From NCBI GenBank assembly GCA_012521105.1, contig JAAYNA010000147.1, positions 1 through 37,171 of the forward strand: a DNA stretch of 37,171 nt, written 5' to 3'. Under the pieces are notes generated by a model. That model ran no database searches. It was given only the letters and a program-made list of their open reading frames with translations, and was not told the origin of the DNA. Shown in pieces: positions 16,986 through 25,433 of this stretch. The stretch is from Clostridiaceae bacterium (GTDB lineage Bacteria > Bacillota > Clostridia > DSM-8532). Made by a program: the position numbers and the translations under genes. The stretch's first letter is position 1, and each line of letters opens with the position of its first letter.

Positions 16986-18404
16986 TTAGTCAATCCATTC
17001 AACACCAAGCTCTTTTTTATACTTTTCATAAAGCTGGTTCTGAATCTCCACCTGTTTATTATATGCAGTCCAGTCATCGGGTTTTGTTATATCTAAGGCG
17101 TCAAATAACAATCCCACGTATTTGTAATCTGCATATAATCCGGCTTCTTCCAATACTCTCTGGTTATTTAATGCATTCTCATCATTGGGTGGCTGCAATA
17201 TAACCTGACATTCACCCGATGCCACCATTTCGTCAATAATAGCGTAAAGATCAGGTACTATAGGTTTTACACCCTTTTTATTGGCGATGAAGCCACTGTT
17301 AGCAATAAATTCTGCGTCATTTGCAATATATTCAATAAACATCCTTGCGGCTTCCTTGTTCTTTGAGAATTTACTGATTGCCCAGTTGTCGGCAGGGGCA
17401 GCCAGTACATATCTGCCGGCACCAAAATCCGGAGCAGGAGCAAATTTAATTATGGAAGGATCCTTTCCGTCAGGAACCCGGCCCTGAATTTGAGGCACTA
17501 CCCATGAACCAAACAGCATCATTGCTGCTCTGCCATAAGCAACACTGTCCATAGCAACGCCGAAGTCGGTATACACTTCGGGTTCAAAGAAACCCTTTGC
17601 TTTCCATTCTGTATATATTTTAATTGTTTTTCCAAAGGGAGAGGTTTCTGAGAAGGGGTTTTCGGTCTTTAAACATTCGGCAAACACGTTTGGGTTACCC
17701 GAAACATATATAGCGAAATCCTGTACTGTTGCCAAAGGCCAGTTTTCAACCCTATGCAGTGAAATAGGTGTGATGCCCATCGCCTTAATTTTTTCACACA
17801 TTTTATTAAATTCTTCCAATGTACCCGGTATTTCATCGTATCCAGCTGCTTTTATAACTTCCTCATTATAAACAACAGCCTGATTATATGCCCTGCCCGG
17901 CATAATACTGTAGATATACCCGTCAACATTGGGCATTGCTTTGGCATACTCTCCGTATTGCTCTATACCTTCCTCGAGAGTACAATAAGGCTCGGCATAA
18001 GCTTTCCATTCTTCAAGGCTCCAGTTGGGGCAGGTATATACGTCCACAATGTCATCCTTTACCTGGAAAAATGGCCTTAATTCTTCTTCATTTGTAACAA
18101 CATTCAGTTCAACATTGATTCCGGTTTCTTTTGTAAAATCTTCTGCCAGATACTTCAGATAAGCTGTATTCTCTACATCGCGATATGTATTTCCCTGTTC
18201 ATCCTTCTTTTCTTCGCCAAGAACTCTTTGCCCCATATGGGTGTATACTCTGATTGTTGTTCCTGTAAGAGAAGACGGATCTTTTGTATCAACGGTAGCA
18301 TCTGTGTCGCCCTGGGATGTTTTTGAGTCGTCAACACCGCAGCCAGCTAAGGAAGCGATCATTAGAATTGCAATGAAGATGGCTAAAAACTTTTTGATTC
18401 TCAT
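16986..18404 (-). CDS. Extracellular sugar-binding lipoprotein (ABC transporter)
   Basis: A 472-residue family 1 solute-binding protein. A lipoprotein signal ends in SLAGC with the lipidated Cys22, followed by a Ser/Thr/Asp-rich linker. The mature part has the expected fold segments (INVELNVVTNEEELRPFF, YNEEVIKAAGYDEIPGTLEEF, AMMLFGSWVVPQIQG, NWAISKFSKNKEAARMFIEYIA). It captures the sugar outside the membrane and passes it to the two following permeases. A strong AGGAGGG site precedes the ATG. It is the first gene of the operon, facing the AraC gene across a 370-base gap, which is consistent with AraC control. Neighbouring GH130 suggests a mannose-containing oligosaccharide (inference). Confidence 0.94.
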   Translation of the reverse strand: MRIKKFLAIFIAILMIASLAGCGVDDSKTSQGDTDATVDTKDPSSLTGTTIRVYTHMGQRVLGEEKKDEQGNTYRDVENTAYLKYLAEDFTKETGINVELNVVTNEEELRPFFQVKDDIVDVYTCPNWSLEEWKAYAEPYCTLEEGIEQYGEYAKAMPNVDGYIYSIMPGRAYNQAVVYNEEVIKAAGYDEIPGTLEEFNKMCEKIKAMGITPISLHRVENWPLATVQDFAIYVSGNPNVFAECLKTENPFSETSPFGKTIKIYTEWKAKGFFEPEVYTDFGVAMDSVAYGRAAMMLFGSWVVPQIQGRVPDGKDPSIIKFAPAPDFGAGRYVLAAPADNWAISKFSKNKEAARMFIEYIANDAEFIANSGFIANKKGVKPIVPDLYAIIDEMVASGECQVILQPPNDENALNNQRVLEEAGLYADYKYVGLLFDALDITKPDDWTAYNKQVEIQNQLYEKYKKELGVEWID

Positions 18405-18774
18405 CCTTTTCCCTCCTGTTTCACATTATTTTAATTAGCTAAACATTGCTTAATTTAATTATATTATTAAGGTAAAATTATTCATTATCTTTTATTGCAA
18501 TTAATATTCATAAATTGATGTATTTGTGGAAATTATATTAATTAAAGCTTATGAACATATAAAAATCTGTGAAAATTTTTATATAACTACCTAATTAAAT
18601 TACAAAATATAAAGTTATCAACCAATTATAAACCTAATAATTAACTTGAATTAATCAGTCGTGTATGTTAATATTGAATTGTCAAAATAACCCGATAGTT
18701 AACAGGCAAAAGATGAAACAGTGCGGATTATTAATCACACCATAGAAGTTAACTGGTGTTTGTGAGGTATAATA
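18405..18774. promoter_or_regulatory. Divergent AT-rich promoter region between binding protein and AraC genes
   Basis: These 370 bases hold no convincing gene. They are very AT-rich and must contain the promoters of the leftward transporter operon and the rightward araC-type gene. The heptamer AGTTAAC occurs at 18697-18703 and again at 18747-18753, 50 bases apart, which could be activator half-sites. No clear -35/-10 pair stands out. Confidence 0.4.
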
Positions 18775-19671
18775 ATGAGCTTCCAAAAAGCCTTATTGGG
18801 CGCTCTGATTACCGGCCATTCATTAAAAAAATCAATATACAGTAACAAAAATCTAATCTCGCCACAGGTTCCGGCAAAAATTGCAGAAAGTCTTGTTTAT
18901 ATACAGGCTTATGGGTATATTTGCGCGTCATTTCCGTACTATTATGAACTTTCGAAACTTGATTCATTCTGCCTGATTTATACCCTGAACGGAGAAGGAG
19001 CACTGACACTCAATGCTCAAAGCCATATTATGAAGCAGGGTACAATTGCATTCATTGACTGCGGTCAATGGCACAGAGTGGAGATTAAAAAAAATCCATG
19101 GATTTATAAAATACTTTTTATATCAGGTCCGCCTGCCGGGTTTTTTTATAACAGCCTGACCGAAAACAACGGCAATTTACATCCCCTTTTGCCCGGTTCT
19201 TCCATCCCCGATAAAATTGAACAGTTGTATGGTTTTTTATCAGATTCACCCGACAAACTGCTTTTAATTCATTCAAAATATATAACCGACATACTTTTCG
19301 AGATACTAATAGAAAGAAAAAGGCTTCTGGAAGACAATTCCGACACATGCAACTGCATTTACCGGATAAAACATGATATCGACCTTCGGTACATGGACAA
19401 CATCACTTTAGAATCCCTCGAACAAAAATATCATATAAGCCGATATCACATATGCAGGGAGTTTATAAAACGATTTCACATTTCTCCAATTAAGTATCTG
19501 AACTACAGAAAGATTGAAGCTGCGAAAGAAGCACTTCTGAATACAGATAAAAAGGTTGTTGAAATTGGCAGAATGGTGGGTTTTGAAAATCCCAGCAATT
19601 TTATAAGACACTTTAAGAAATGTACAGGCATAACCCCGCTGGAGTACCGTAAACAATTTTATGAATATTAA
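18775..19671 (+). CDS. AraC family transcriptional regulator
   Basis: A 298-residue regulator with an N-terminal cupin-like sensing domain (YTLNGEGALTLNAQSHIMKQ, then IAFIDCGQWHRVE) and a C-terminal double helix-turn-helix. The latter is visible as LESLEQKYHISRYHICREF and EIGRMVGFENPSNFIRHFKK, ending in CTGITPLEYRKQF, the AraC signature. GAGGT at 18762-18766 precedes the ATG. It is divergent from the sugar-binding lipoprotein gene, so it probably activates the transporter and GH130 operon when the sugar is present. A palindromic element follows its stop codon. Confidence 0.93.
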   Translation: MSFQKALLGALITGHSLKKSIYSNKNLISPQVPAKIAESLVYIQAYGYICASFPYYYELSKLDSFCLIYTLNGEGALTLNAQSHIMKQGTIAFIDCGQWHRVEIKKNPWIYKILFISGPPAGFFYNSLTENNGNLHPLLPGSSIPDKIEQLYGFLSDSPDKLLLIHSKYITDILFEILIERKRLLEDNSDTCNCIYRIKHDIDLRYMDNITLESLEQKYHISRYHICREFIKRFHISPIKYLNYRKIEAAKEALLNTDKKVVEIGRMVGFENPSNFIRHFKKCTGITPLEYRKQFYEY

Positions 19672-19675
19672 AAAA

Positions 19676-19716
19676 AGAAATGGGACAGGGCCGGACAGCA
19701 GCCCTGTCCCATTTCT
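19676..19716. repeat. Perfect 16-bp inverted repeat after the AraC gene
   Basis: AGAAATGGGACAGGGC (19676-19691) pairs perfectly with GCCCTGTCCCATTTCT (19701-19716) around a 9-base loop. On the plus strand no T-run follows. On the minus strand the stem is followed by seven Ts, although no minus-strand gene ends here. It may terminate araC transcription, but its shape suggests a dispersed palindrome related to the one at 12787-12868. Confidence 0.8.
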
Positions 19717-19829
19717 GACTGGAAGCAATGTAAGGGGTGTAGTATAATGAAAGGGTATTTACGTAAACTGTTTAAATATTGACAGGAAGCAGAAAAATCA
19801 TTGTTTTGCTTCATATGGGGGGTTGCTTG

Positions 19830-21287
19830 ATGGAAATAAAAGTAAATGATATGGCAGCAGTATCGCCTGAATCGGTTGGAATACCATCACAGGCAGTTTT
19901 AAACTTTATTGACGAGCTGGAGTTTGCGGGACTTTGCATGCATGGCTTTATAATGGTGAAGGACCGAAAAGTTTTTGCTGAAGGGTACTATGCACCGTTT
20001 CATGCTGATTTTCCCCATAGAATGTTTTCAATTTCAAAAAGTTATACATCGGTTGCTGTTGGACTTCTTCAGGAAGAGGGGAAATTATCTGTAGATGATA
20101 AAATATGTGACTATTTTCCCGACAAACTTCCTGCCGGCGGACTACATCCTTATATCCGTGAAACAACCATACGGGATATGCTTAGAATGGCCTCGCCTCA
20201 TAAATTAACCACATATAAGCAAATGAAATGTGACGATTGGGTTAAAACTTTTTTCCATGTTGAACCGGTCAGATATCCCGGCACAAGCTTTGTTTATGAC
20301 ACTTCGGCATCCCACGTATTGGCTGCACTGGTGGAAAAGCTGAGCGGGATGTCCATTCTTGAGTATCTGAAAGTCAAAGTTCTTGATAAACTGGGATGTT
20401 CAGGTGAATTCAGGTGGTTGACCGACCCGATGGGGGTTAGCCAGGGCGGTTCCGGTCTAATCTGTACCTTAAGGGATATGACGAAATTCGCCATTATGTG
20501 TATGAATGGCGGCGTATATAATGGCCTGCAGTTAGTTCCAAAGGAATACATCACAGAGGCTACAGCAAAGCAGATAGATACCAGCCTGCAGTATAGTATT
20601 GAAGAACAGCAGGGATATGGCTATCAGTTCTGGAGATGCAGAAATAATGGATTTGCCATGTATGGCATGGGAGGTCAGCTTGCAATATGTCTTCCGGATT
20701 ATAACTTTATACTGACAACCATAGCAGATAATCAGGGAATACCGAATGGAGTACAGGGTATCTACACAGCTCTGTGGAACAATATTCTTCCATGTCTGAA
20801 AGAAAATAAGAGTAATATCGAAGTAGATAAGGCATCAAGTGAAAAACTAAAGGACAGGCTCTCAAAATTAGAAGTGAAAGCTGTGAAAGGCTCAGAAACA
20901 TCGGCAATTGTTAATGAAATTAACCGAAAAAGATATTTACTGTCGCCAAATCCAATGGGAATTTCAGAATGCTGGTTAGAATTCGGTAAGGGCAATGAAG
21001 GTACATTTTATTATACCAATGAAACGGGCAATCACCAGATTAATTTTGGTTTTGGGCATATGAAACAACAAGATTTTCCGGATATAGATTTATTGAGTAT
21101 TTCTTCTGCAGCCTGGGTGGATGAGAATACACTCCATTTACGTTCTTATATAATTGAAGAATTGCCCGGAAGTGTAAACATGACAATTACATTCATAAAG
21201 AATACAATTACAATTTGCATGAAAAAGATAGCGGAAAATGCCCTGCACCGGTACGAAGGATTTGCTTCGGGAGAATTGAAAGCATAG
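19830..21287 (+). CDS. Serine hydrolase of the beta-lactamase/esterase (class C-like) family
   Basis: A 485-residue protein with no signal peptide. The penicillin-binding-type fold is recognised by the nucleophile motif Ser67-Ile-Ser-Lys70 (MFSISKSYTSVAVG), the YDT motif at Tyr156 in FVYDTSASHVLAALVEKLSG, GGSGLICTLRDMTKFA and the late glycine motif YGMGGQ. The C-terminal 130 residues form an extra domain. Homologues include esterases, D-amino-acid peptidases and cytoplasmic hydrolases of unknown role; a true antibiotic resistance function is unlikely given the cytosolic prediction. The ATG at 19830 follows a G-rich ribosome site at 19816-19822; an upstream TTG at 19779 is in frame but lacks support. 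It is transcribed alone, with a hairpin at 21328. Confidence 0.88.
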   Translation: MEIKVNDMAAVSPESVGIPSQAVLNFIDELEFAGLCMHGFIMVKDRKVFAEGYYAPFHADFPHRMFSISKSYTSVAVGLLQEEGKLSVDDKICDYFPDKLPAGGLHPYIRETTIRDMLRMASPHKLTTYKQMKCDDWVKTFFHVEPVRYPGTSFVYDTSASHVLAALVEKLSGMSILEYLKVKVLDKLGCSGEFRWLTDPMGVSQGGSGLICTLRDMTKFAIMCMNGGVYNGLQLVPKEYITEATAKQIDTSLQYSIEEQQGYGYQFWRCRNNGFAMYGMGGQLAICLPDYNFILTTIADNQGIPNGVQGIYTALWNNILPCLKENKSNIEVDKASSEKLKDRLSKLEVKAVKGSETSAIVNEINRKRYLLSPNPMGISECWLEFGKGNEGTFYYTNETGNHQINFGFGHMKQQDFPDIDLLSISSAAWVDENTLHLRSYIIEELPGSVNMTITFIKNTITICMKKIAENALHRYEGFASGELKA

Positions 21288-21327
21288 TTATGTTTATGAC
21301 TTTATATATATGGATATATAATTAATT

Positions 21328-21343
21328 AAGGCTTTTTAGCCTT
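21328..21343 (+). terminator. Small hairpin after the serine hydrolase
   Basis: AAGGCT (21328-21333) pairs with AGCCTT (21338-21343) around TTTT. No direct T-run follows, though TATTTTTATT comes some 8 bases later. It is a plausible but weak terminator between the hydrolase and the aldo/keto reductase. Confidence 0.35.
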
Positions 21344-21422
21344 AGACAGTATTTTTATTAATCCTTTTCTATTTCAGGCTTAAAAATATACTGGCTATCC
21401 AAAATAATCTGGAAAGGGTGAA

Positions 21423-22265
21423 TTGAAGTTGATAAACAGTATTAAGGACTGTGCAACGCTGAATAATGGAGTAAAAATGCCATGGCTTGGCTTGGGAGTC
21501 TGGAAGGTTACCAACCCTGAGGAGCTTGACTCTGCAGTAAAAACAGCTTTGGAAGCAGGGTACACCAGTATCGACACAGCAGATGTATATGGAAATGAAG
21601 AGGGAGTTGGTAAAGCTATTAAAGAGTCGGGAATTCCCCGTGAACAGCTTTTTATAACTACAAAGCTAGCCAATAAAATGCAAAGAAAAGGCTATGACGC
21701 AACATTAAAGGCTTTTGAAGCAAGCAGGAAAAGACTTGGTCTTGAATATATAGATTTGTTTCTGATTCATTGGCCTGTAAAGGATAAATATGTTGAAAGC
21801 TGGAAAGCAATAATAAAGCTCTACAAAGAAGGGCTGGTCAGGGCAATAGGTGTATCCAATTTCCTTATTCACCATCTTGAAGATATAATGAATGAAACAG
21901 ATGTTGTTCCTGCAGTTAATCAGGTTGAGTTGCATCCATGGCTGAACCAAAGTGAACTGATTGATTTCTGCAGAAAGAACAAAATCCAGGTGGAAGCTTA
22001 CAGTCCTCTTATGAGCGGACATCTTCGCGAAGTTACCGAGCTTGAAGAAATCGCTGAAAAATATGGAAAGACTCCTGCTCAAATTGTCTTACGGTGGCAT
22101 CTTCAAAGAGAGGTTATTGTTATCCCCAAATCGGTTAATAAAGGCAGGATTATTGAAAATTCACAGATTTTTGACTTCAATCTGTCAGAAGAAGATATGG
22201 AAGCCATTAATTCATTGAATCGTAACAGGCGATTCCTTCCACATCCCGATAATGTATACTTTTAA
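21423..22265 (+). CDS. Aldo/keto reductase
   Basis: A 280-residue NADPH-dependent reductase of the 2,5-diketogluconate reductase-like group. It has the beta/alpha barrel with catalytic residues in SIDTADVYGNEEGVGKAI (Asp and Tyr), TTKLAN (Lys) and DLFLIHWPV (His). The family lines IGVSNFLIHHLEDI and QVELHPWLNQSELIDFC and the cofactor motif VIVIPKSVNKGRIIEN are also present. It probably reduces aldehydes or ketosugars. The start is a TTG, either at 21423 or at 21429; the ribosome site GGAAAGGG at 21411-21418 fits the second slightly better by spacing. It is followed by a strong bidirectional hairpin. Confidence 0.94.
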   Translation: MKLINSIKDCATLNNGVKMPWLGLGVWKVTNPEELDSAVKTALEAGYTSIDTADVYGNEEGVGKAIKESGIPREQLFITTKLANKMQRKGYDATLKAFEASRKRLGLEYIDLFLIHWPVKDKYVESWKAIIKLYKEGLVRAIGVSNFLIHHLEDIMNETDVVPAVNQVELHPWLNQSELIDFCRKNKIQVEAYSPLMSGHLREVTELEEIAEKYGKTPAQIVLRWHLQREVIVIPKSVNKGRIIENSQIFDFNLSEEDMEAINSLNRNRRFLPHPDNVYF

Positions 22266-22277
22266 CAGGTAATCAAA

Positions 22278-22312
22278 TTTCGAAGGATCAGTAATTTACC
22301 GATCCTTCGAAA
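22278..22312. terminator. Strong hairpin terminator after the aldo/keto reductase
   Basis: TTTCGAAGGATC (22278-22289) pairs perfectly with GATCCTTCGAAA (22301-22312) around an 11-base loop. It begins 13 bases after the stop codon and is followed by the T-rich stretch TATCTTTC. Confidence 0.75.
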
Positions 22313-22492
22313 TATCTTTCAGCAATAAAACCATTCAAAAACAGCATATCCCGGGAAATATACCTTGATAGTGCAGGTTTCGGATTAGATTTTACTGTTA
22401 TTTTTTTATTCAGATCTTAATGTTTCTGTATTTTTATTATCGGTAAAAGTCATAATACTAAAAGAATATTCAAAAACCAAGGAGAGTTATTG

Positions 22493-22987
22493 ATGAATCC
22501 GTGGCTTTTTACCTTCCTTGTCAGCCTTATTCTTTTAGTATTGCTGATTGACCGGAAACAGATAACTGAAAATATATATGGAGGAATACTTTCAGCCATA
22601 TTTATGCAGGCAGAAAGCATACTCGCAACAAACCTTGAATTGTTTAAATATAACCTCGTTCCATTAAACATGCCGGATTTTCGGTTATTCTCAAATACAA
22701 TAAATATATTTCTTACCGGAATTGCATTTAATATGGGAATTCTTATAGTTCAATTTCAGCCCCGAAAAATGAATTATCAATTGGCAGGCGCGGTAATCTG
22801 GTCATTATTTTTAACGGGTTTTAATTATCTTGCAGATGCATTTGGCCTTGTCAATTATTTAAGATTTAAACCGTATTTTGTTGTTCGTCAGTTTCTGCTT
22901 TTTCTTTTTCTTGCATGGATAAAAGATAATTTGATAAACCATGTAAAAAGACTTGAAAATGTCAAAAGTCTTACCATTTATAAGTAA
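22493..22987 (+). CDS. CBO0543-like multi-pass membrane protein, copy 1
   Basis: A 164-residue hydrophobic protein with about four to five transmembrane helices. It opens with MNPWLFTFLVSLILLVLLIDRK and has a glycine turn YGGILSAIFMQ. It is clearly paralogous to the next gene (shared W-F-TF-V, L-D-K and GGI segments) and resembles the uncharacterised CBO0543 family common in spore-forming Firmicutes. The ATG at 22493 follows GGAGAG at 22481; a TTG one codon earlier is an alternative. Function is unknown. A role in the cell envelope or sporulation is possible, but only from the taxonomic distribution as I remember it. Confidence 0.75.
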   Translation: MNPWLFTFLVSLILLVLLIDRKQITENIYGGILSAIFMQAESILATNLELFKYNLVPLNMPDFRLFSNTINIFLTGIAFNMGILIVQFQPRKMNYQLAGAVIWSLFLTGFNYLADAFGLVNYLRFKPYFVVRQFLLFLFLAWIKDNLINHVKRLENVKSLTIYK

Positions 22988-23082
22988 TTGGTATTTATTT
23001 GTAAGAAGCCGGCATAGGTTTAAAATTCATGTTTCGCTGAAGCTGTTAAGTAATTTTAAGAAAAGCCGGATAAGGTGGTAGA

Positions 23083-23553
23083 ATGGTAAACAATATACTG
23101 TTAAATAAATGGTTTTTCACATTTATTGTAGGCTGGATCGTATTTTTTTTTCTGGTCGACTGGAAGGCCATTTATAAGAACTTCTGGGGAGGAATTATAA
23201 GCTGTATACTTGAATTATGGCAGGACTCATTAGCCTATACAATGGGAATGTATTTTTTTCAGGAGGAAGGATTAACAATATTAAATGTATCTGCCTTTTT
23301 TACTTTTGGTATTACAGTTACAATGGGCATTTTGTATATACAGTTTACTCCTGAGAATCCGATGCTGCAAATCCTTCATTTGTTAGCCTTCACCGTTGGG
23401 TTTGTTATTTTTGAGTATTTGGTGAAATACGCCGGGATTCTTATAACACCCTACTGGAATTTAGCAGCAAGTTTTTTTAACAATACAATTATTTTTGGCG
23501 GTCTTCTATGGTTAAACGATTTTCTAAAATGCAGAACAGAGGGACACAGGTGA
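23083..23553 (+). CDS. CBO0543-like multi-pass membrane protein, copy 2
   Basis: A 156-residue protein with about four to five transmembrane helices. Its start (NKWFFTFIVGWIVFFFLVDWK) and the FWGGIISCILELWQD segment match copy 1 in arrangement, so the two arose by tandem duplication followed by wide divergence. The ATG at 23083 has AAGGTGG upstream. The stop is 4 bases before the start of a 34-codon membrane peptide gene, so the two are probably co-translated. Function is unknown. Confidence 0.75.
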   Translation: MVNNILLNKWFFTFIVGWIVFFFLVDWKAIYKNFWGGIISCILELWQDSLAYTMGMYFFQEEGLTILNVSAFFTFGITVTMGILYIQFTPENPMLQILHLLAFTVGFVIFEYLVKYAGILITPYWNLAASFFNNTIIFGGLLWLNDFLKCRTEGHR

Positions 23554-23557
23554 TTAT

Positions 23558-23662
23558 ATGTGGAAGTTTTACTTTTTTATAATTCTTGAGGGTATAGGTA
23601 TTTATATTTGGTGCAGGCTGATACGGCGGCTGGACGAAAGAGCAGCCGGCGGGAAGAATTAG
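23558..23662 (+). CDS. Small single-pass membrane peptide (34 residues)
   Basis: The frame ATG (23558) to TAG (23660-23662) encodes a 34-residue peptide starting MWKFYFFIILEGIGIYIWC, one hydrophobic helix, then a charged tail RLIRRLDERAAGGKN. AGGTGA at 23548-23553 serves as ribosome site, overlapping the stop of the previous gene. The clear helix plus positively charged tail and the tight coupling to the CBO0543-like pair support a real gene. No family is recognised; it could be a small subunit or regulator of its membrane neighbours. Confidence 0.5.
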   Translation: MWKFYFFIILEGIGIYIWCRLIRRLDERAAGGKN

Positions 23663-23742
23663 AAAGAAAGCATGCCAAAATCACCCTGCTCATTTGAAAG
23701 GGTGTGCTGAAAATTACCATCGAATTTCTTTTGCTGTTCTTT

Positions 23743-24420
23743 CTATTCTGTAGTAATAAGTTTCAGAATTTTATCATTTCTGATTAGTTCAACAAACTCC
23801 AGAGAATTTTCAGGAGCTTCATTAATAATTATCCCGCCACGCCCGGTGTCCTGCATCTGGTGGAAGTCTGAACCCGACAGCATTTTAAGATTATGTTTTG
23901 CTGCATAATCAAAAGCCTTGTGATTATTTGAATTATGCCTTGGATTCCCGTTATATATTTCAATTCCGTGCAAATATTCGGGAACTGCAGGTGTCATCTT
24001 TACCCTGAACGGGTGGGCCTGATAAATAAGTAACGGTGTGTTTTCTATGAATTGCTTGAATGTTTTTAAATTCATTTCGTACAACCTGGGATTTTCATAT
24101 AAGAAGTCCGGGTTAAAGCCATAAATGAGATATTCATTTAAGCCTTCATTAAATTTTATTTCCATTCCTAGAAGGACTTTAAGCCCCATCCTTTTACCCT
24201 CTTCAAAGGCTGTAAAATAGCCCGTTAAATATTCGTCCACCTTTTTATCCCAATTGTCATACGCTGTTGCTTCGAAAAATTCTCTTGAATAGTGATCTGT
24301 AATAACAACACCGGTATAACCTGCTTTTTTATACAAACGAACAAGAGTTTTTGCATCAACTTTTCCGCAGATGCTTGTTTCCGAGGTGTGTACATGGGTG
24401 TCGTATTTATGGTAATTCAT
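23743..24420 (-). CDS. PHP domain phosphoesterase
   Basis: A 225-residue metal-dependent hydrolase with the PHP motifs in order: DTHVHTSETS (motif I, two His), ITDHYS (motif II), GMEIKF (Glu ligand), AHPFR (His) and GSDFHQ (Asp-x-His) near the C-terminus. These build a trinuclear metal site. PHP proteins of this size hydrolyse small phosphoesters or act as histidinol-phosphatase-like enzymes; the substrate is not evident. It is transcribed divergently from the DeoR regulator, with about 200 AT-rich bases between them, which could place it under DeoR control (inference). Confidence 0.9.
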   Translation of the reverse strand: MNYHKYDTHVHTSETSICGKVDAKTLVRLYKKAGYTGVVITDHYSREFFEATAYDNWDKKVDEYLTGYFTAFEEGKRMGLKVLLGMEIKFNEGLNEYLIYGFNPDFLYENPRLYEMNLKTFKQFIENTPLLIYQAHPFRVKMTPAVPEYLHGIEIYNGNPRHNSNNHKAFDYAAKHNLKMLSGSDFHQMQDTGRGGIIINEAPENSLEFVELIRNDKILKLITTE

Positions 24421-24624
24421 AAAACCTCCATAATAAAAGTATTTAGTACAGATAATAATTCAAAAACTGCTGAAAAGCAATAGTCGAAGATATTTTTGTC
24501 TGTTTCCTGAAAAAATGAAGGGTAATTATTAATAAAACAAAATAAATCATCAAAAAACATAAAAAGACAATGTTGTGATATAATAATATAAAAAATTCTG
24601 TAAAGTGACTTGAAGGAGCGTAAT

Positions 24625-25392
24625 ATGTTTGCTATAGAAAGACAGAGCAAAATAAAGGAAATATTGTTTAAAGAAAAGAGGGTTGATGTTTACGAGCTAA
24701 GCCAAAGATTTTCAGTTACCGAAGTTACCATTCGCAGGGATTTGGATAAGCTTGAAAAGGAAGGGTACTTAATAAAAACATATGGGGGAGCAGTATTAAA
24801 AGAGGATTATTCGAAAGAAATTGAACCCTATGCTGAGGATGATACCAATGAAGAGAAAAAACTTATAGGAAAGATTGCATCCCAGATGATACAAAACGAT
24901 GAAGCCATATATTTAGGCCCTGGTAAAACCTGTCTTGAAATAGCAAAAAACATTAAAAATAAAAAGATTACGGTAGTTACAAATGATATATCCATAGGGG
25001 CAGTGTTAAAGGACAGCGCGGGTATTAAGGTAATTATTACAGGCGGTGACTTAATTCACTCAACGGGCACGCTGGTTGGTGAGTTTGCTCTGAATACCCT
25101 TAAAAATATATTCATTAATAAAGCCTTTATAGGTGTTAAAGGCATTCATTTAGAATCGGGTTTTACTGTAAACAGTCATGAAGAGGTAAGAATATTTCAG
25201 GAAATTAAAAAGATATCCAATGAAATAATTGTCGTTGCCGATTATACCAAGTTTAATCATACTGCCTTTGCAAAGCTTGGTGATATTACAATGTCAAAAA
25301 AGATAATTACCAATAAGGAAATACCAAATAAATATAAATCATTTTTCTTTGAAAACAACATAAAGCTTTATACCACTTATGAGTTTAAATAA
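24625..25392 (+). CDS. DeoR/GlpR family transcriptional regulator
   Basis: A 255-residue regulator. It starts with the DeoR signature MFAIERQSKIKEILFKEKRV, with the helix-turn-helix SVTEVTIRRDLDKLEKEGYL, then the GGAVL segment and a sugar-phosphate isomerase-like sensor domain (AIYLGPGKTCLEIAKNI, TVVTNDISIG, ITGGDL, KAFIGVKGIH). DeoR proteins respond to phosphorylated sugars. The ATG at 24625 follows AAGGAG at 24613-24618, and TATAAT at 24579-24584 is a likely -10 box. It directly precedes the decayed sugar ABC ATPase genes, so it was probably their regulator. Confidence 0.93.
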   Translation: MFAIERQSKIKEILFKEKRVDVYELSQRFSVTEVTIRRDLDKLEKEGYLIKTYGGAVLKEDYSKEIEPYAEDDTNEEKKLIGKIASQMIQNDEAIYLGPGKTCLEIAKNIKNKKITVVTNDISIGAVLKDSAGIKVIITGGDLIHSTGTLVGEFALNTLKNIFINKAFIGVKGIHLESGFTVNSHEEVRIFQEIKKISNEIIVVADYTKFNHTAFAKLGDITMSKKIITNKEIPNKYKSFFFENNIKLYTTYEFK

Positions 25393-25433
25393 AAACCATT
25401 CCTAATTAAAATGTCAGGAAAGAGGTAATAGCA

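Noticed and set aside
19830..21287. Antibiotic-inactivating class C beta-lactamase
   Set aside because: It has the fold motifs but no signal peptide and an extra C-terminal domain; it fits general serine hydrolases better.
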